Below, piece after piece: positions 11,840 to 25,000 of a stretch of DNA of 64,000 nucleotides. The DNA comes from Rotaria sp. Silwood1 (taxonomy: Eukaryota > Rotifera > Eurotatoria > Philodinida > Philodinidae). Within the stretch, counting starts at the first letter, position 1, and each line of letters begins with the position of its first letter. The notes under the pieces are model-generated. The model made no database searches, was not told where the DNA came from, and was given only the letters and a program-made list of their open reading frames with translations. Location of the stretch: assembly GCA_905250075.1 (NCBI GenBank), contig CAJNOP010000002.1:4577565-4641564 (forward strand), read 5' to 3'. Position numbers and translations under genes: made by a program.

Positions 11840-14800
11840 ATGCCCCGATATTGGCGTGTCACATTAATGTGGCTGCTTTTCATAGGAATATTCACAATAT
11901 TATTTAAATTAACCTGTGATAGTTTAGTTAACATTTTCTTATTAGTATCACATTCTTCAATAGTAGATATGGTGGATAAAAATGCAGATTCTAGTTATGA
12001 TCAATCTTTACTTGCTTGGATAGCAACTGATCAACGTTTAAATAATGAAAAATTATCAATGGAAAGCATTCAACAAAGAAATGATTTACAATTGATAGGT
12101 GCACAAATTTTTTTCCGACATGGAGCTCGAACTCCACTCCATTTATTACCTAGTCTTCAAGAGGTATATTACCAAAAAAAACATGGGAGAATTCTGATTT
12201 TATGTTTGATTATTATCATTTTTTTTTCTAGGTTATTTATAGCAAAGAACAAATAGAAAATTATCTCCCATCAAAATGGGATATAAAGTTAATTACAAAA
12301 AAAGGCAATGATATTGTATCAAGAGATAAAGTATTATCAGCAAGTGATGTTGCTGGTAATCAAAGTCAAAAATTAAAAGTAAACAGAAATATATATATAT
12401 ATATATATTTAAAAGATGAATAATTATTTTTAAAAAATTTTTTTAGTCAGTATCTGGTGAAAATGTGATAACAGGTCAATTGACAGCTATTGGCGAAGAA
12501 CAATTATTTCAACTTGGAAGACTTATAAGATCTGAATTAATTGATGATAGCAATAATGATAAGAGACTTTTACCAGCAACATATGATTCAAAATACGTCT
12601 AGTACGTTCTATTGAGTAAACTTATTCAGTGTTGATTCAAAAGTGTTTTTTCAAAAAAACCTTAATCTATTTTAAAAACGTGACGAGTCGGATAGAAATT
12701 AGACTACTAGACTTTCTTCTGAGATAATGAAAAACATTCATAGTATCTATTCTATTTCGGTAGCATGATAGAGAGATCATTGATTACAAGTTTGGAAGGA
12801 CAAGTCTCAAAGTAGGTTTATTTTGACTTATAAGAAGTAAAGTCCCTGGCTTGTAATTAGCTTGCAGTACAAAATGCACCACTTAAAGAAAATAAACATA
12901 ATGCATATTATGCATCGTTGAGAGATAAATGACAAACAGGTTTTTTTTATGTTAGATTTATTGTTCCATAAGGTTAACCCATGACATGGTAATGATATAT
13001 GTTACTTATTTTGTTGAATGAATGCTTAGAAAGAAAGGTTAGAGATAAGCAAGATCAGATACAATATAATGAAATACATTGATATATAGGTCTGTTGACG
13101 ATTTACAACATGATTATATTTTGGGAAATAAAAAAAAGATCAAAATAAGATGTTAACGCAAGAAAAATATATCAAAAAAACTGTCAAAAATATCCATTCG
13201 GTAGAGAATATTATTCTAATTTGTATATGTCTCAAATACTAGATGAATTACAATGATCTGGTTTTCGTCAGGTTATAGCCCATAATCTCTAGTACGATGG
13301 TAAAATATTTTAGTTGAATTCATTGATCCACTTAGTCTTTATTGATGATACAATCGTAGCATGCCGTGGTTTCATTAAGTTTTTTGATGATGGTTGCGCG
13401 CATGTTCTAAGTTGAAATTTTTATTATAATACATGGATCAATTCAACAAATTGTGTTCTACATAAGGAACGATTTTTGTCGTAACTTCTCTTTGTATATG
13501 GATTCAAAAAAAAAATGTTTTCTTGATCTATACCGAAAATTTTCAACAAAATCAACACTACAAATTTTTGTTTCTACATGATATATTTAGCTAGTTTTAT
13601 TGTTCAATATATCAAAAAATCAAGAGTACTACAAATTGAATGAGATATTCTTTTTGATAAGATATTTCATGTTCACAAATTGTATTGGTGATCTTCTAGG
13701 TATGCACTAATCGCGGACAGACTTTCTTGCAGAGTTTCGTTCACGCATTTGCAGAGATAATAATAATTGTTTGAAAATAGTCTGTAGTAAACTCTTATAT
13801 TTGAAATCAAAACCGAGTAAATCAATTAAACTATAAACTCCTGTTACATTATAAATAGCAGGCATCAAAAGTTTATTGTAGCTTAGCAACAGGTTGGCTA
13901 TGTATCTAACCAAACAAGGACATATCATATGAAACTAATCATAGGACGTTGTCCTAAATTTTATCTACTACGCACAATTAGTAGCTATGTATTTAATGAG
14001 ACGTGCATGTAGGCTATGAATGAAAATACGGTAAGATTTTTATTCTTGCTATTCATAATGTAACAAGAGCTTTTACGTAAAGTGATATAATCGGTTTTAA
14101 TTTCAAATATAAGAGTTTTCCATAGATATGTTGAAACAATTTTTTTATCAACTTTAGCGGGCGCATAAGACGGTACAAGAAAGTCTATCTATGATTGATG
14201 TATACATAGGTGACGGTCAAAACAATGTTCGAACGTGAAATATCCTGTCAAGTAGAATATATCATCCAATTTGTAGTAACCTTGATTTTGATATATTGAT
14301 CCATAAAATTGATTAACCATCATACAATAACAAAAGTTTGTTATCTTGTTTTTGTTGAATGCTTCCACTATAGATGAAAAAACATAGTCTTTTAAAACTC
14401 AAATTCTAAGGAAAGTTACAACAGAAAGTACTCCTTATGTAGAGCACTATTTACTTGATTGGCGCATGTATTATAAAGAAAATTTCAACTTAAAACATTC
14501 ACACAGTCGTCTTCAAAAACAAGTGCTTCGGTAATTTTGAACGATAAAAAACAGCATGCTACGATTGTACTGTCAATTAAAACCAAACAGATCGATGAGC
14601 TCAACTGAATTTTTTTCGCTTGTACGCTAGAGACTATGGGCTATAGTCTGACGTGAACCAGACCATTCTAGCTCATCTAATGTGTGAAATATACACATAC
14701 CAGAATAAAATTCTCTTTTATCTACTACATAAAAATGAAATTTCGAATAATGTAACCTATTACAGCTTTATGTACTCTTTTCTCATATGATTACAATTTT

Positions 14801-17279
14801 GTTCTATTTTCTCATGTAGATCTTATTGTACTATCAAAAGAACTAGTTGAATGAGAAAGAACAAAGGCATATTTTAGAATAAACTGTTCAAGCATACACG
14901 ACAATATTCCAAAAACTAAACAGATAATCTTTTAGCGAATATTCTCTATTTAATGTTATGAAGTATGCAGCCCTTTGATTCTCAGAAGTTAGACAATTGA
15001 AAAACGAAGAAATACAAAGAGATTTCTAGTGAGAATGCCTACATTAAACACTGAAATAAACAAGAAATAATAAAATAATTTTTTAGATATTTTTCTGAAT
15101 TTCAACTGATTGAAAATTTCATAATTCCAAGAAACCTAATGATTGGTACATAATAAACAAGAAAAAATATTTTCCTATTTTTAGAGCATTTTCCAACACA
15201 TTAGAGACTTCGCTTGAGGTTCATTCGATAGGTAATTTCATGGTCTACCAAAATACGGTTTTTGTTTTTCAAATAACATTTTTATTTGTCGCTACGAAAT
15301 TTAGAAGATGAACGTCTGCTTAATAGTTCAATTGCGACGCTCAAAAAAAAAAAACGACAAAAACTTTTTCATTAAAGTTTCGCTGATTTTTCAAATATGC
15401 TAACAAGTACTCCACAAATTTCTGTATCATTCGATGTATGTACCAGGATTTCAGAAGACACACATACGAGAACTTCGATTTAATCATTATGTGACTTCAT
15501 TCAGAATTAAAGTATAAATCTGATGGCATGAGAACAAACGTGTTACAAAGGTAATCTCGTTTTGGAACGCATGACTTTTCAGAATGTGTCTTAAAATACC
15601 ACTAGATGTTAATTCAAAGCCTTTTCCTTCTGAACAACAGCAACAGAAATCTTGAAAAAGTCGTGGAAGCAGAGAGCATGACATTCTCTACCTTTTGATA
15701 TCAAATACTTTATTTTTAGCATCGATTCTAATGAGAAAAGGTTTACATAGATCGACAGATGCCTTCAGAAAATCAGAAATTACATTTCGATGACTGAGTA
15801 GATATTCATCTTCTAAATATTGCGTCGACAAAAACAAGCTATTTGAAAAAGAAAGACATTAGTTTTGTAGGATAGAAATCTCTCGATTGAATAGACTTAA
15901 AACGAAGTCACTAATATGTTGGAATGTGTTCTAAACAAAAGAAAACATTTTATTACGTTTATTATATCTTTGTCATGAATAATAAATGCTTATATTTATT
16001 TTTTACAGTTGTCGATCAACATATATGGATCGAACAATAGCCAGTGCTCGATCATTTCTTGCTGGTCTTTTCACTTCCGTTAAAACAGATAATAAAATAC
16101 AAGCTAATGGTAAATCATAGTAATAAATGTATACGTGATTGTCAAAACTTTATTCCTATTAAAAGGTCCATTTGAAATTGAAGTTCAACATTTTCCTGAT
16201 GAAGACTTGGTAAATATTCATAAATGTTAAATCATGTTGATCGATTAATATTTGTTATTTCCGGTAGTTTCCTAATCCAAATGTTTATCCAATTCTTAAT
16301 AACTGCCATAGTATTAAATCTCTTTATACGTCATTAAATGATGACCATGAATTGAAAAGAGCTCGACGAACTTTAATCAATCATATTGGTAAGAAGTTTT
16401 TGATTTCAATTTAATTTTTATATATGATGTAATGTAATCATCAGGTCTTACTGAATATCCACATGGTATTATTGAATTGTACGATGATATTGTTTCGAGA
16501 CAAGTAAATTATTTTTGTCCTACACACGGAATGAGTCTTTTTTTGTTAATTCTTGGATATAATAGGCTCATAATTTTACTGTTCCACAAGATATTCTCGA
16601 ATTGACAAAAGATTTTGATATCATGTCAGCACGTGAATATGTTTATAGAGCGTCAGTATATTTTTTAATAAAAAAATTCAAGAATTCTACAGATTTTGTA
16701 TATTTTTTAGTACAAACATTGGCTATGATTTATTTATACGTTCCAGTTTTGGGCGAATTCTTTATCTCATACAAAAAAATTTTGATTCTATACTAAAAAA
16801 TTATCTTGAAGAAAAAAATAATAATTTAGAAAAGTATAAATCTATTTGTATTTTTTTTAAACTGAAGAGTTTTTTTTTTTGTATTTTAGACCTTATCAAA
16901 AATTTTTTATTTATTCTGGTCATGATAGCACATTAATTCCATTAGCAATGGCACTTGAAGTATATTAATTTGTTGTAATTTTTCATAATCTGATATTTTT
17001 TTTCTTATAGATTTTTGATATGCAATGGCCTAAATATGCTTCATATATTTTAATCAAATATTTTATTTCAAAAATTAATCCAAATGAAACATATCTAACG
17101 GTTATTTTTGATGGTGAAGTAAGTTAATGATTGATTGTTATTTATCTATATAATTATATTTTGACGTTTTTTAGCCACAAATATTACCAGATTGCCGAGA
17201 CCATTATTGTTCCTACTCAACATTCTTAAAAAATCTTCAAAGTCGTTTTGATAAACCTAGAATCTCGTCTCAAATATAA
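11840..17279 (+). CDS. ACP6-like histidine acid phosphatase (lysophosphatidic acid phosphatase type)
   Basis: Histidine acid phosphatase family, branch 2; ACP6 hydrolyses lysophosphatidic acid to monoacylglycerol. Twelve exons keep frame: 11840-12163, 12232-12378, 12447-12601, 16009-16109, 16166-16209, 16268-16388, 16445-16503, 16566-16651, 16747-16833, 16890-16959, 17011-17118 and 17175-17279; 468 residues (human ACP6 is 428). Visible: a hydrophobic N-terminal segment at about 9-37, suggesting a signal anchor or targeting segment; the catalytic RHGARTP at 93-99 (nucleophile His94) followed by LHLLP as in ACP6; the phosphate-contact CRSTYMDR at 210-217; and the proton-donor motif SGHDSTLIP with His386-Asp387. 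All key residues are present, so it is probably active. Intron 3 (12602-16008) is 3.4 kb and contains a long palindrome. The stop is only 145-213 bp before the taspase gene. The assignment is firm for the family and good for ACP6. Confidence 0.9.
13225..14710. repeat. Long diverged inverted repeat (about 1.5 kb) in ACP6-like intron 3
   Basis: The left arm, about 13225-13880, is the imperfect reverse complement of the right arm, about 14035-14710. Matching blocks recur along the whole length: tacaatcgtagcatgc at 13349-13364 pairs with 14554-14569; the block around 13285 (gttatagcccata) pairs with that around 14640; actcttatatttgaaat near 13790 pairs with its complement near 14100. A spacer of roughly 150 bp separates the arms. 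Identity looks like roughly three quarters by eye, so the palindrome is old. It encodes no recognisable protein, and no clear terminal duplication was found. Confidence 0.85.
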
Positions 17280-17423
17280 TCTTGTATTTATGAGACTTTT
17301 CTTAGAATCTTTCAGGCTCATTGAAATGTTAAGTTGTTTTTTTTTTTCTGTAACGAACGACAATTTTGTTTTCTTTGTAAATGAATACATTGATTTTAAT
17401 GACGTATTCATTTTTTTAAAAAT

Positions 17424-20400
17424 ATGTTAATATATGTATTGAAAATGAAAGAATATTTTATTCAAGATTATTTTTTTGAAAGAAGCATATTGATGACTGA
17501 TTTGATTGAAACAGAAATTAATCATGCAGGTTTTATTGCAGTTCATGTTGGTAGGTTAAGTGCAACTTATAGTGAATGGAAAAAAAATCGATCTTTTTTT
17601 TGTCGTAGGCGCTGGTCTTCAATCACAAGCACGACTACCTCGATATGCAGAAACAATAAAACGAGCTTGTTTACAAGGAATAAGAGTATTAAATAATGGT
17701 AAAGATGCATCGGAAGCAGCATGTATTGCTGTTGCTGTACTCGAAGTAATGTTTAATGTTGTGTTTATTGAATGAGAAACTTTTTTGATTTATCAGGATT
17801 GTTCATTAACAAATGCTGGTGTTGGTTCTAATTTAACGTTAGATGGAAAAGTTGAATGTGATGCGTCAATTATGGATGAAGAAAGTTATGGTGCAATAGG
17901 AGCTGTTTCAGGTAATCGAATTTTGTATTTAACTAGTTCATTATATATATGATTAATTGAATGTTTTTTTTTTTATTTGAAGGTATAAAAAATCCAATAA
18001 CATTAGCATGGGCTTTATTACATACACAAAAACAAGGTCTTATGGAGGGTGGTCGAATACCACCATGGTAAATAAAGAAAAAAAAAGTCAAGTTTTATTG
18101 AATAGAAGTAACTGCTTGATCGTCTGAACAGATAAAAACTTAAAAATCAGCCTATTATAAAGCTAATTGGTACTGAGCATTGTTTAAACCTAGCATGACT
18201 GACGAATTTTTCTCTCATTGAAAAGATCACGTAACCATTCCCTGTCTCCACGAATAAAAAATTTTCGCGATGAATTGTTTATCATTTGCTTTCAACGCTT
18301 TTTACTTTTATGACTCAAACTAATAGGTTTTTCTGTAAAAAAAACTGTTAGCGAAATCTCTATAGGATTAAAATGTGAAACACGATATATTTGTTATTCA
18401 TACGTTCAAGAAAAAAATAGTCAAGATGACTGTCACGATCTCCATAAGGTAGGAAAATGGGTCCAAATTTCTACCTGTATACATCAATACTCACTCAGGT
18501 TTCACAAAAATTTCAGATTATTCTTAAGAAAATTCAAATAAACATGATCGTTTTACTAACTGAGACTTTTCAAACTAACCAAAGAATTTTTTCATATAGA
18601 ATTCTTTTCTTTAAACTTATTTTAAAAGTAATCTGTGATACAAAACCCTTTGTTCATTACTGATTTTATTCGTATTCGATATATTATTCGAATATATGGA
18701 AGTTGTTTTTTTTTTTTAATAAATAGTTTCCTCGTGGGTGATGGTGCCAAACAATGGGCTCAACAAAATGGTATTCCATTAATTGATGACCAGCAAATGA
18801 AGACAGGTTTTATCTTTTCAATTAACTTTCACATATATATTTATCTTTTTTTTTCATTAGAAAATAGTACTTCTATGTTTGAAAAATATAAGAGAAAATT
18901 AGATGAAAGTACATCAGAATCAACTAAAAAGATGAAAACGGTATTAGATTAATATTGATCTTATAGCCTTGTTTTTGGTTTTTTTTTGTAGGATGATGCG
19001 GATGATACTAAACGATTAGATACAGTTGGTGCTATTGTCATTGATCGAAAAGGAAATGTAGCAGCAGCTGCGTCAAGTGGTGGAATACTTTTAAAACATT
19101 CTGGTCGTGTAGGACATTCAGCTATGTAAATACAGTCAAAATTCTAAATTAATAAAAAGCTTTTTTTCTTCTATCAAGGTTTGGTTGTGGTTGTTGGGCA
19201 GAACGAAAAGATTCATGTTCAATAGCAGTTGCATCTTCAGGTTTTTTTATTCTATTCGAGTCCAGTGGTTTTTAATTGATTTTATTTTGAATTAGGCACT
19301 GGTGAATTTCTTATGAAAAGTCTGTTTTCTAAATCAATTAGTGATGCTTGTACAATTGAAGATCTAACACCAGAAACAGTGCGAAATCATCTAAATAATA
19401 CTTTTCTCAGTAAAATATTTAGTATTTAATATAAATAAATTACTAAACTAATCTATATCTTAGATCGACGAATGACACCAATAAATGCGGAAAAATATTT
19501 TGGATTTATTCTATTAAAATTGATCACAAATGAAAATCAAAATCGATTAGTAGAATTTCTTTGTGCACATAATACTCAAACAATGTTTGTTGGTTATATG
19601 AATTCACATCAAAGCAAAGTCACAGTAAATTTTTACATATCACTTAATTTTTTTTTTCTTTTTGTGGAACTCATATTTTTTCGAAGAAAAACAATGCGCG
19701 TAAGTTTAAATCGAAGTTTTGTGGTTTCTCCTAGGTCCTATCAACTAAAAGTGAGACGAGAAAAACCGAGGATAACCAGGTACGTTTGCATTGATACAGG
19801 ATGGGGGAGCGCGAAGACCAAAAGTGATTGTGCACGTTTACCTAGGAAGCGAGGGAGGCCAAAGATCACTGGGTGCGTTTTTCTTAACAACGAAAAAAGG
19901 TGTGTTAGTCATAACACTCCTTAGATTATAGCGAAAGTTCCTAGAATCTCCCAAAACATAATATGAATCTAAGATTCCTACTGTAGATTCTAACTAATCT
20001 GAATATGATAGGTTTTAATATTTAAACCAGCGAAAGTCTTATTGTAGATGTTAATCTTTAGGACAGCGGTATTATTCATCCAACAAAAACACCATAGGAT
20101 GCACATAGAAAAGTATGAACTAATTCAATGCTAAGTTTAAATAAAACTCAATAGTATATCTCATGCTCGAAAGTTTACTGAACGATTAAATAAATATGTA
20201 TAGCAGGTTTATATGATTACTGAAGTGATAAAACGAACAATAAAATGATATTTGCCGCTTCCTATAGCATTTATCATATATATCATTATTAGAAAAGAAG
20301 TTAGCCATTGAAAATGTGTTTGACAATACAAATATTTTCGACATGATGAAATCTCCGAGCTCATTTATTAATTATAAAAATTTGTTTATTTAGCATTTTC

Positions 20401-20605
20401 TTTAAATAATTTATCATAATCTCTTTGACAATAGGAACAGTCAGAGTTTGTGAGTTCCACACATTTTGTGCCTCTCATAGAGCCCTATTGATAATTTTTT
20501 TGTTCTACGTTTGTTCTTTTTTTTTTTTGTTTCTAGACTCTATTTTCAGAATTACATTCTGGTGATTCATTATCAATCAATATTGATACAATTCATATAA
20601 CATAA
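17424..20605 (+). CDS. TASP1: Taspase 1 (threonine aspartase 1)
   Basis: Ntn-hydrolase of the type-2 asparaginase family. In other animals it self-cleaves and then cuts MLL-type regulators, TFIIA and others after Asp. Exons: 17424-17550, 17609-17745, 17797-17911, 17983-18067, 18727-18806, 18861-18940, 18992-19125, 19179-19240, 19296-19409, 19464-19624 and 20537-20605; 387 residues from the first ATG, or 364 from ATG 17493. The second start is likelier because it gives [14 protein letters not shown] directly before the conserved FIAVHVGAGLQ and follows a T-tract plus AG at about 17482. Conserved blocks: [41 protein letters not shown], then the autoprocessing site [10 protein letters not shown], where Thr219 (196 from the second start) would become the N-terminal nucleophile. 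[20 protein letters not shown] and SSGTGE follow. Intron 10 (19625-20536) carries a GC-richer repeat. A polyadenylation signal candidate AATAAA lies at 20730-20735. Orthology is secure; the start is uncertain. Confidence 0.93.
19728..19905. repeat. GC-richer imperfect tandem repeat in taspase intron 10
   Basis: Roughly three units of about 50 bp, each ending near acgttt or gcgttt (about 19788, 19840, 19882) and each containing a purine-rich gagcgcgaag-like core. The composition is clearly richer in G+C than the surrounding intron. Unit boundaries are approximate because divergence is high. Confidence 0.5.
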
Positions 20606-20822
20606 AAATTTTTTATTTCTTTTCTTGTAAATCAATTTTGTTTGTTAAATTTATTTCCTTCTCGTGTTCTTCTAATGTTCAACAATGTAAAAGATATTAA
20701 TCATTCAAATGTTGTTAACAAAGAAGAAAAATAAACTTGATTGAAGAGAAAAAAAGACAAGTATATAATGAAAAAAAGAGATGATGGTAACAATAAATCG
20801 ATGTTAATTGAGCTGCTTTTGT

Positions 20823-21534
20823 TCACTAGATAAAAACAAAAAAAACGAAAATCAGAATGTCAAAAAAAAAAAAAAATTCAAAAAAGATAGTTTTTTTCAC
20901 TTACGTATTTTTCTTCTTTAAGACCATCTTTGAAAAAGATAAATACTGGTGTTAAACCATCTTCACGATAATATTGAAGTACAACCATACCATCAATATT
21001 CATACTTTCACCAAGATAAAATCGATATTCATCGAATTTACCGAGAATTTCTTTGGCTAATTTTGTCATACCAGTTTGAAAAGGTTGTACACGATTAGAT
21101 GCATTTTCTTGAAGATAATCTTTAAGTCTAATATAAGACAAAAATAAAATACAAAATAAAATGACTATTGTTTTACTTTTTTGAATATGTTTTTAACCAA
21201 TCTTTGAAACTAGCTTTATCAAATGGTGTTTCAACTAATTTATGAGTTAAAACAACATTGATACCAGTGACTGCTGATGATGCAACACCACCCTCTTCAG
21301 TGGCTGCTTCACTACCTTCTGGTGCTTTATTACCACCAATTAATGAATCATCAATATCATTACTTATAGCGATGTTCTAAAAATTTCGTAATGAAATAAA
21401 CTTTTGTTTTCATTTTTTTCAATTAATATTCTTACTTTGCCTTCAACTTCATAATAAACATCATCAACTACTTTCATTGGATATGAATCGCTACATAATT
21501 CATCACCAGTAAATACGTCAGTAAAAACTTTCAT
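20823..21534 (-). CDS. TCTP: Translationally controlled tumour protein (TCTP)
   Basis: A small abundant cytosolic protein of the TCTP/MSS4 fold, linked to growth control, calcium and tubulin binding. Exons on the minus strand: 21436-21534, 21177-21376, 20905-21127, and a terminal exon at 20825 downward that supplies only the TGA stop (20823-20825). Length is 174 residues against about 172 for the family. It starts MKVFTDVFTGDELCSDSYPM, continues to VDDVYYEVEGK (TCTP signature 1 region), has the usual variable acidic loop (about 40-65), then FDKASFKDWLKTYSKKLKDY and a C-terminus EDGLTPVFIFFKDGLKEEKY. The donor after exon 2 (plus-strand 21176) restores the family alignment exactly, whereas a donor 21 bp earlier would create a stop. 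The stop-only last exon is unusual but follows GT-AG rules. The gene converges on taspase 1 (217 bp between stops). Confidence 0.93.
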
Positions 21535-22095
21535 GATTGTTATTGATTTGAAAAAATTAAATTAAGTAGCAGCTATATTTTCTACAAAAAAACATAAACG
21601 AAATCAACATCTTACGTAAAAGATAAGAAAGAAATGCATGCATGCCATTAAATGCATAAAAGAATATTGAATGACTCATGAAAACATTGACTTATATACG
21701 ATCGAGAGAGACAGAATTAGAAGGAGGTTTCATAGATAAGTTTTGATTCGAAAAATTTTTTATCTTTTATTATATAAATTTTTATATTTAGTTATATAGA
21801 AAAATTATTTTGAAGTGTTTTTTTTAAGTTCATATTATTTCAATGTAGCAGAACAATCAAAGGGTTTCTTTTATTAAAATTTGATTGGTTACCAGAAAAT
21901 AAATAAATAAATAAATTGACGATTTATGGTTGAAAGTTATTTGCTACCATAACATCCACGTACGTCTAAAGGAAACAAACGGAAAAAGAAATGACAATTT
22001 AGATATTGTGAAAAAAAATTTTGCGACATAAGCTTATTTGTTTTTAGAAGCTACCTAGAGGTAGCAGAGTTTCAGTCAAAAGTACTTCAGTAGAT
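21535..22095. promoter_or_regulatory. Divergent intergenic region, TCTP (-) / MAP3K (+)
   Basis: 561 bp between the two start codons, the only space available for both promoters. It is AT-rich with TATATAAATT-like sequence near 21770-21790. No specific factor site can be claimed. Confidence 0.45.
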
Positions 22096-25000
22096 ATGTC
22101 ACCAGCACCTGATTTAAGTGATGAAACTATCATTTTGAATCCACCACCGAATACAGTTGTTCGTAATGGTATTTCATCATCTGATGAACTCGATCGCAAT
22201 CCATTTAGTGAACAACATATGGATCTTGGGTTAGTTTTTTTTTCTTCTTCTTATTTTTCTGTTTTTAATATGATGATTTTTAATTAATAGTTCATTAACA
22301 ATCGATTCAATGGAAAGCGTTGATTTATATGATGATGATGACGAAAATGAACCACCTACATTAACCAAAGAATCTAATGCTCCATTAACAACTTGTTCAG
22401 CACCATCAACACCAACAGGTGCGCGTGATCCACCAGTAGCATTTCGAAGGTCTTCAATAACAGATAATGAACTACCTCAAGTTGAAGTTAAATATCAAGG
22501 TGTTACAAATAATGGTGGAACAAATAGTCCTGATGGCAATGGTTTAATTGATACATTTTGGGGTTGCTTAAAACCAATATTTTCTGCAGTAAATAAAATT
22601 GGAGAAAATATTAAATCTACTAGAGATACAACAAATACATTAACAAAAACAGTTGATGATTGGGAAATTCCAATTGATAGTATTATGAATGATTTAGTAC
22701 TGATTGGCACTGGAATTGAAGGTACAGTTTATCTTGGTAAACTGGGTGGTCAAGATGTTGCATGTAAACGAGTAAAAAGTGAAGAAGAAACAAATATAAA
22801 ACATTTAAAAAAATTAAATCATGTTAATGTTATAAAGTTCCGAGGTTTGTTAATAGCTTTATTTATTTTTTTTTTATATTTCAGCTATATTGATTTTTCT
22901 TTTAGGTGTTTCTGTCGCTTCACCATTATTTTATATCGTTATGGATTATTGTGCTTATGGTTCATTATATGATGTATTAAAAAGGCGTCGTGAAAAAAAT
23001 TCTTGTACCAAACCAACACAAGTTCTTGATTGGTCAAAACAAATTTCTAATGGTGTTAATTATTTACATTCAAATAAAATCGTTCATCGAGATTTAAAAT
23101 CACCAAATATTCTTATTGCTGATAATTTTGTTTTGAAAATTTCTGATTTTGGTACAAGCAAACAATTAGGAAATAAACAAGGGCAGATAATGTCATTTAA
23201 TGGAACCTCAGCTTGGATGGCACCAGAAGTTATTAGACAAGAACCTTGTTCAGAAAAAGTTGATATTTGGTATGAAAAAATTTCTTGAAAATGGAAAATT
23301 TATTTGACCAAAAGATTTTGTCTTTCGTTATTATAATAAGAATTGAAAAAACCTAACGATCTAAGATTTTTATTATGAGAAAGAGTCAAATCACGAATGA
23401 AGATTGATGAGCCAATCTATGAAACTAGTCATTCATTATCTATTCAATCAATCAGATAACAACAAGGAGAAAGTGCAGATTTAGAACCACTAGTACTTTT
23501 TGGTATTGAATGTGCTGTGATGCTGATACATGTTTGAAATTCGATTGGTGATTAAGATGATAGCCATGAATAAGACCCATACTATTTCAATTCGATTTCT
23601 TTTTTTTATCAAGACACGGCTATTTTTCGAAAATAACGAGTTTGTTTTTATACAACTTGACTCAAACTTCTTGGAATCGAAGAATTCAAATCTCCTATTA
23701 TTCAAATGTTTGTTTGAAATAGGCTTCGCTGATTAGAAAAACTGAACTAAAAAACTATAAAAACTAGTCTCAAGTTCTTAGTCTCCGTACCCAAGATCCT
23801 TTATTCAAATCTTATAGAACATCGTTATTTGTTTTGTCTTCATTAAAAAAATCGAATTGAAATAATCTAGCTCTCACTCATAGCTATCATCTTCATATAC
23901 AGTCTAATTCCAAATATATATCAACACCTTCAGTACCAAAACATGCTTAGGTGCTAGGGCTTCCAAGTAGAGAGCTGTGGGTTCACGTTTTTTGATTCAG
24001 ACCCGTCCCACTAGTCCTGGACTTGGATTCGGACGAATCTAGTCTCGATTTTTTTTGTCAATATCTGGCATTCTCTGTACATATGAACAAATAAAGGATC
24101 ACAGTTTTACCCATTTATTGGTTGCCTTACATCGTGGACAGATGATTTTTTTTATGTGTGGTTTTTGTTTCTTTCAATTGCAACTTGATATTTTTTGTAT
24201 TTGAAATGATTTTTTCATTATACAATATAAATGAACTAAGAAATCTTTCAAAAAACGAAGAAAAATCTTGTGCGTAGAATTCAGCACTTCTATATTTATT
24301 TTCGTAGCTGTATCCAAACTGGGTCTAGCCTTCAACCTATATTTGGACCCGGACTCGACAGTAAATAAAATTTTGGACCCGGATCCGAGGCTGGACGAAT
24401 CCACACCTCCCTAATTCCAAATCTACCCTTTTCCTTTGAAAACAAGTATTTTTTCTATTGGTTGAAAAGCAAACTATAATTTTTAATTGATAATTTATTT
24501 ATGTATACTATATCAGAAATTCATGAAGATGGATTTCTTTTTAGGTCATTTGGTATTGTTGTTTGGGAAATTTTAACATGTGCAGTACCATATCATAATA
24601 TAGATCCAAGTGCAGTTATGTGGGGTAAGTTTATTTTAGTTTATTTCTTATCAATAATTTTCTTTTTATTCTTTAGGTGTTGGTAAAGGTAGTTTGACAT
24701 TACCAATTCCATCGTCTGCTCCTGAAGGTTTTAAATTATTAATGACAATGTGTTGGAATCAACGACCATCGAATCGACCATCATTTCAACAAATAATAAA
24801 ACATTTAAATATTAGTGAACCAGAAATAATTTTATTTGAACAAGAACAAGAATATACTGAACTAACACGTGTATGGTCAATTGAAATCAATGAACAATTA
24901 GCACGTTTACCAACAATAGATATATCAGCAACACTTAAAATGACAAATGATGAATTATTGAAAAAACGTAAAGAAGAATTACAACATATAGCTGATATAC

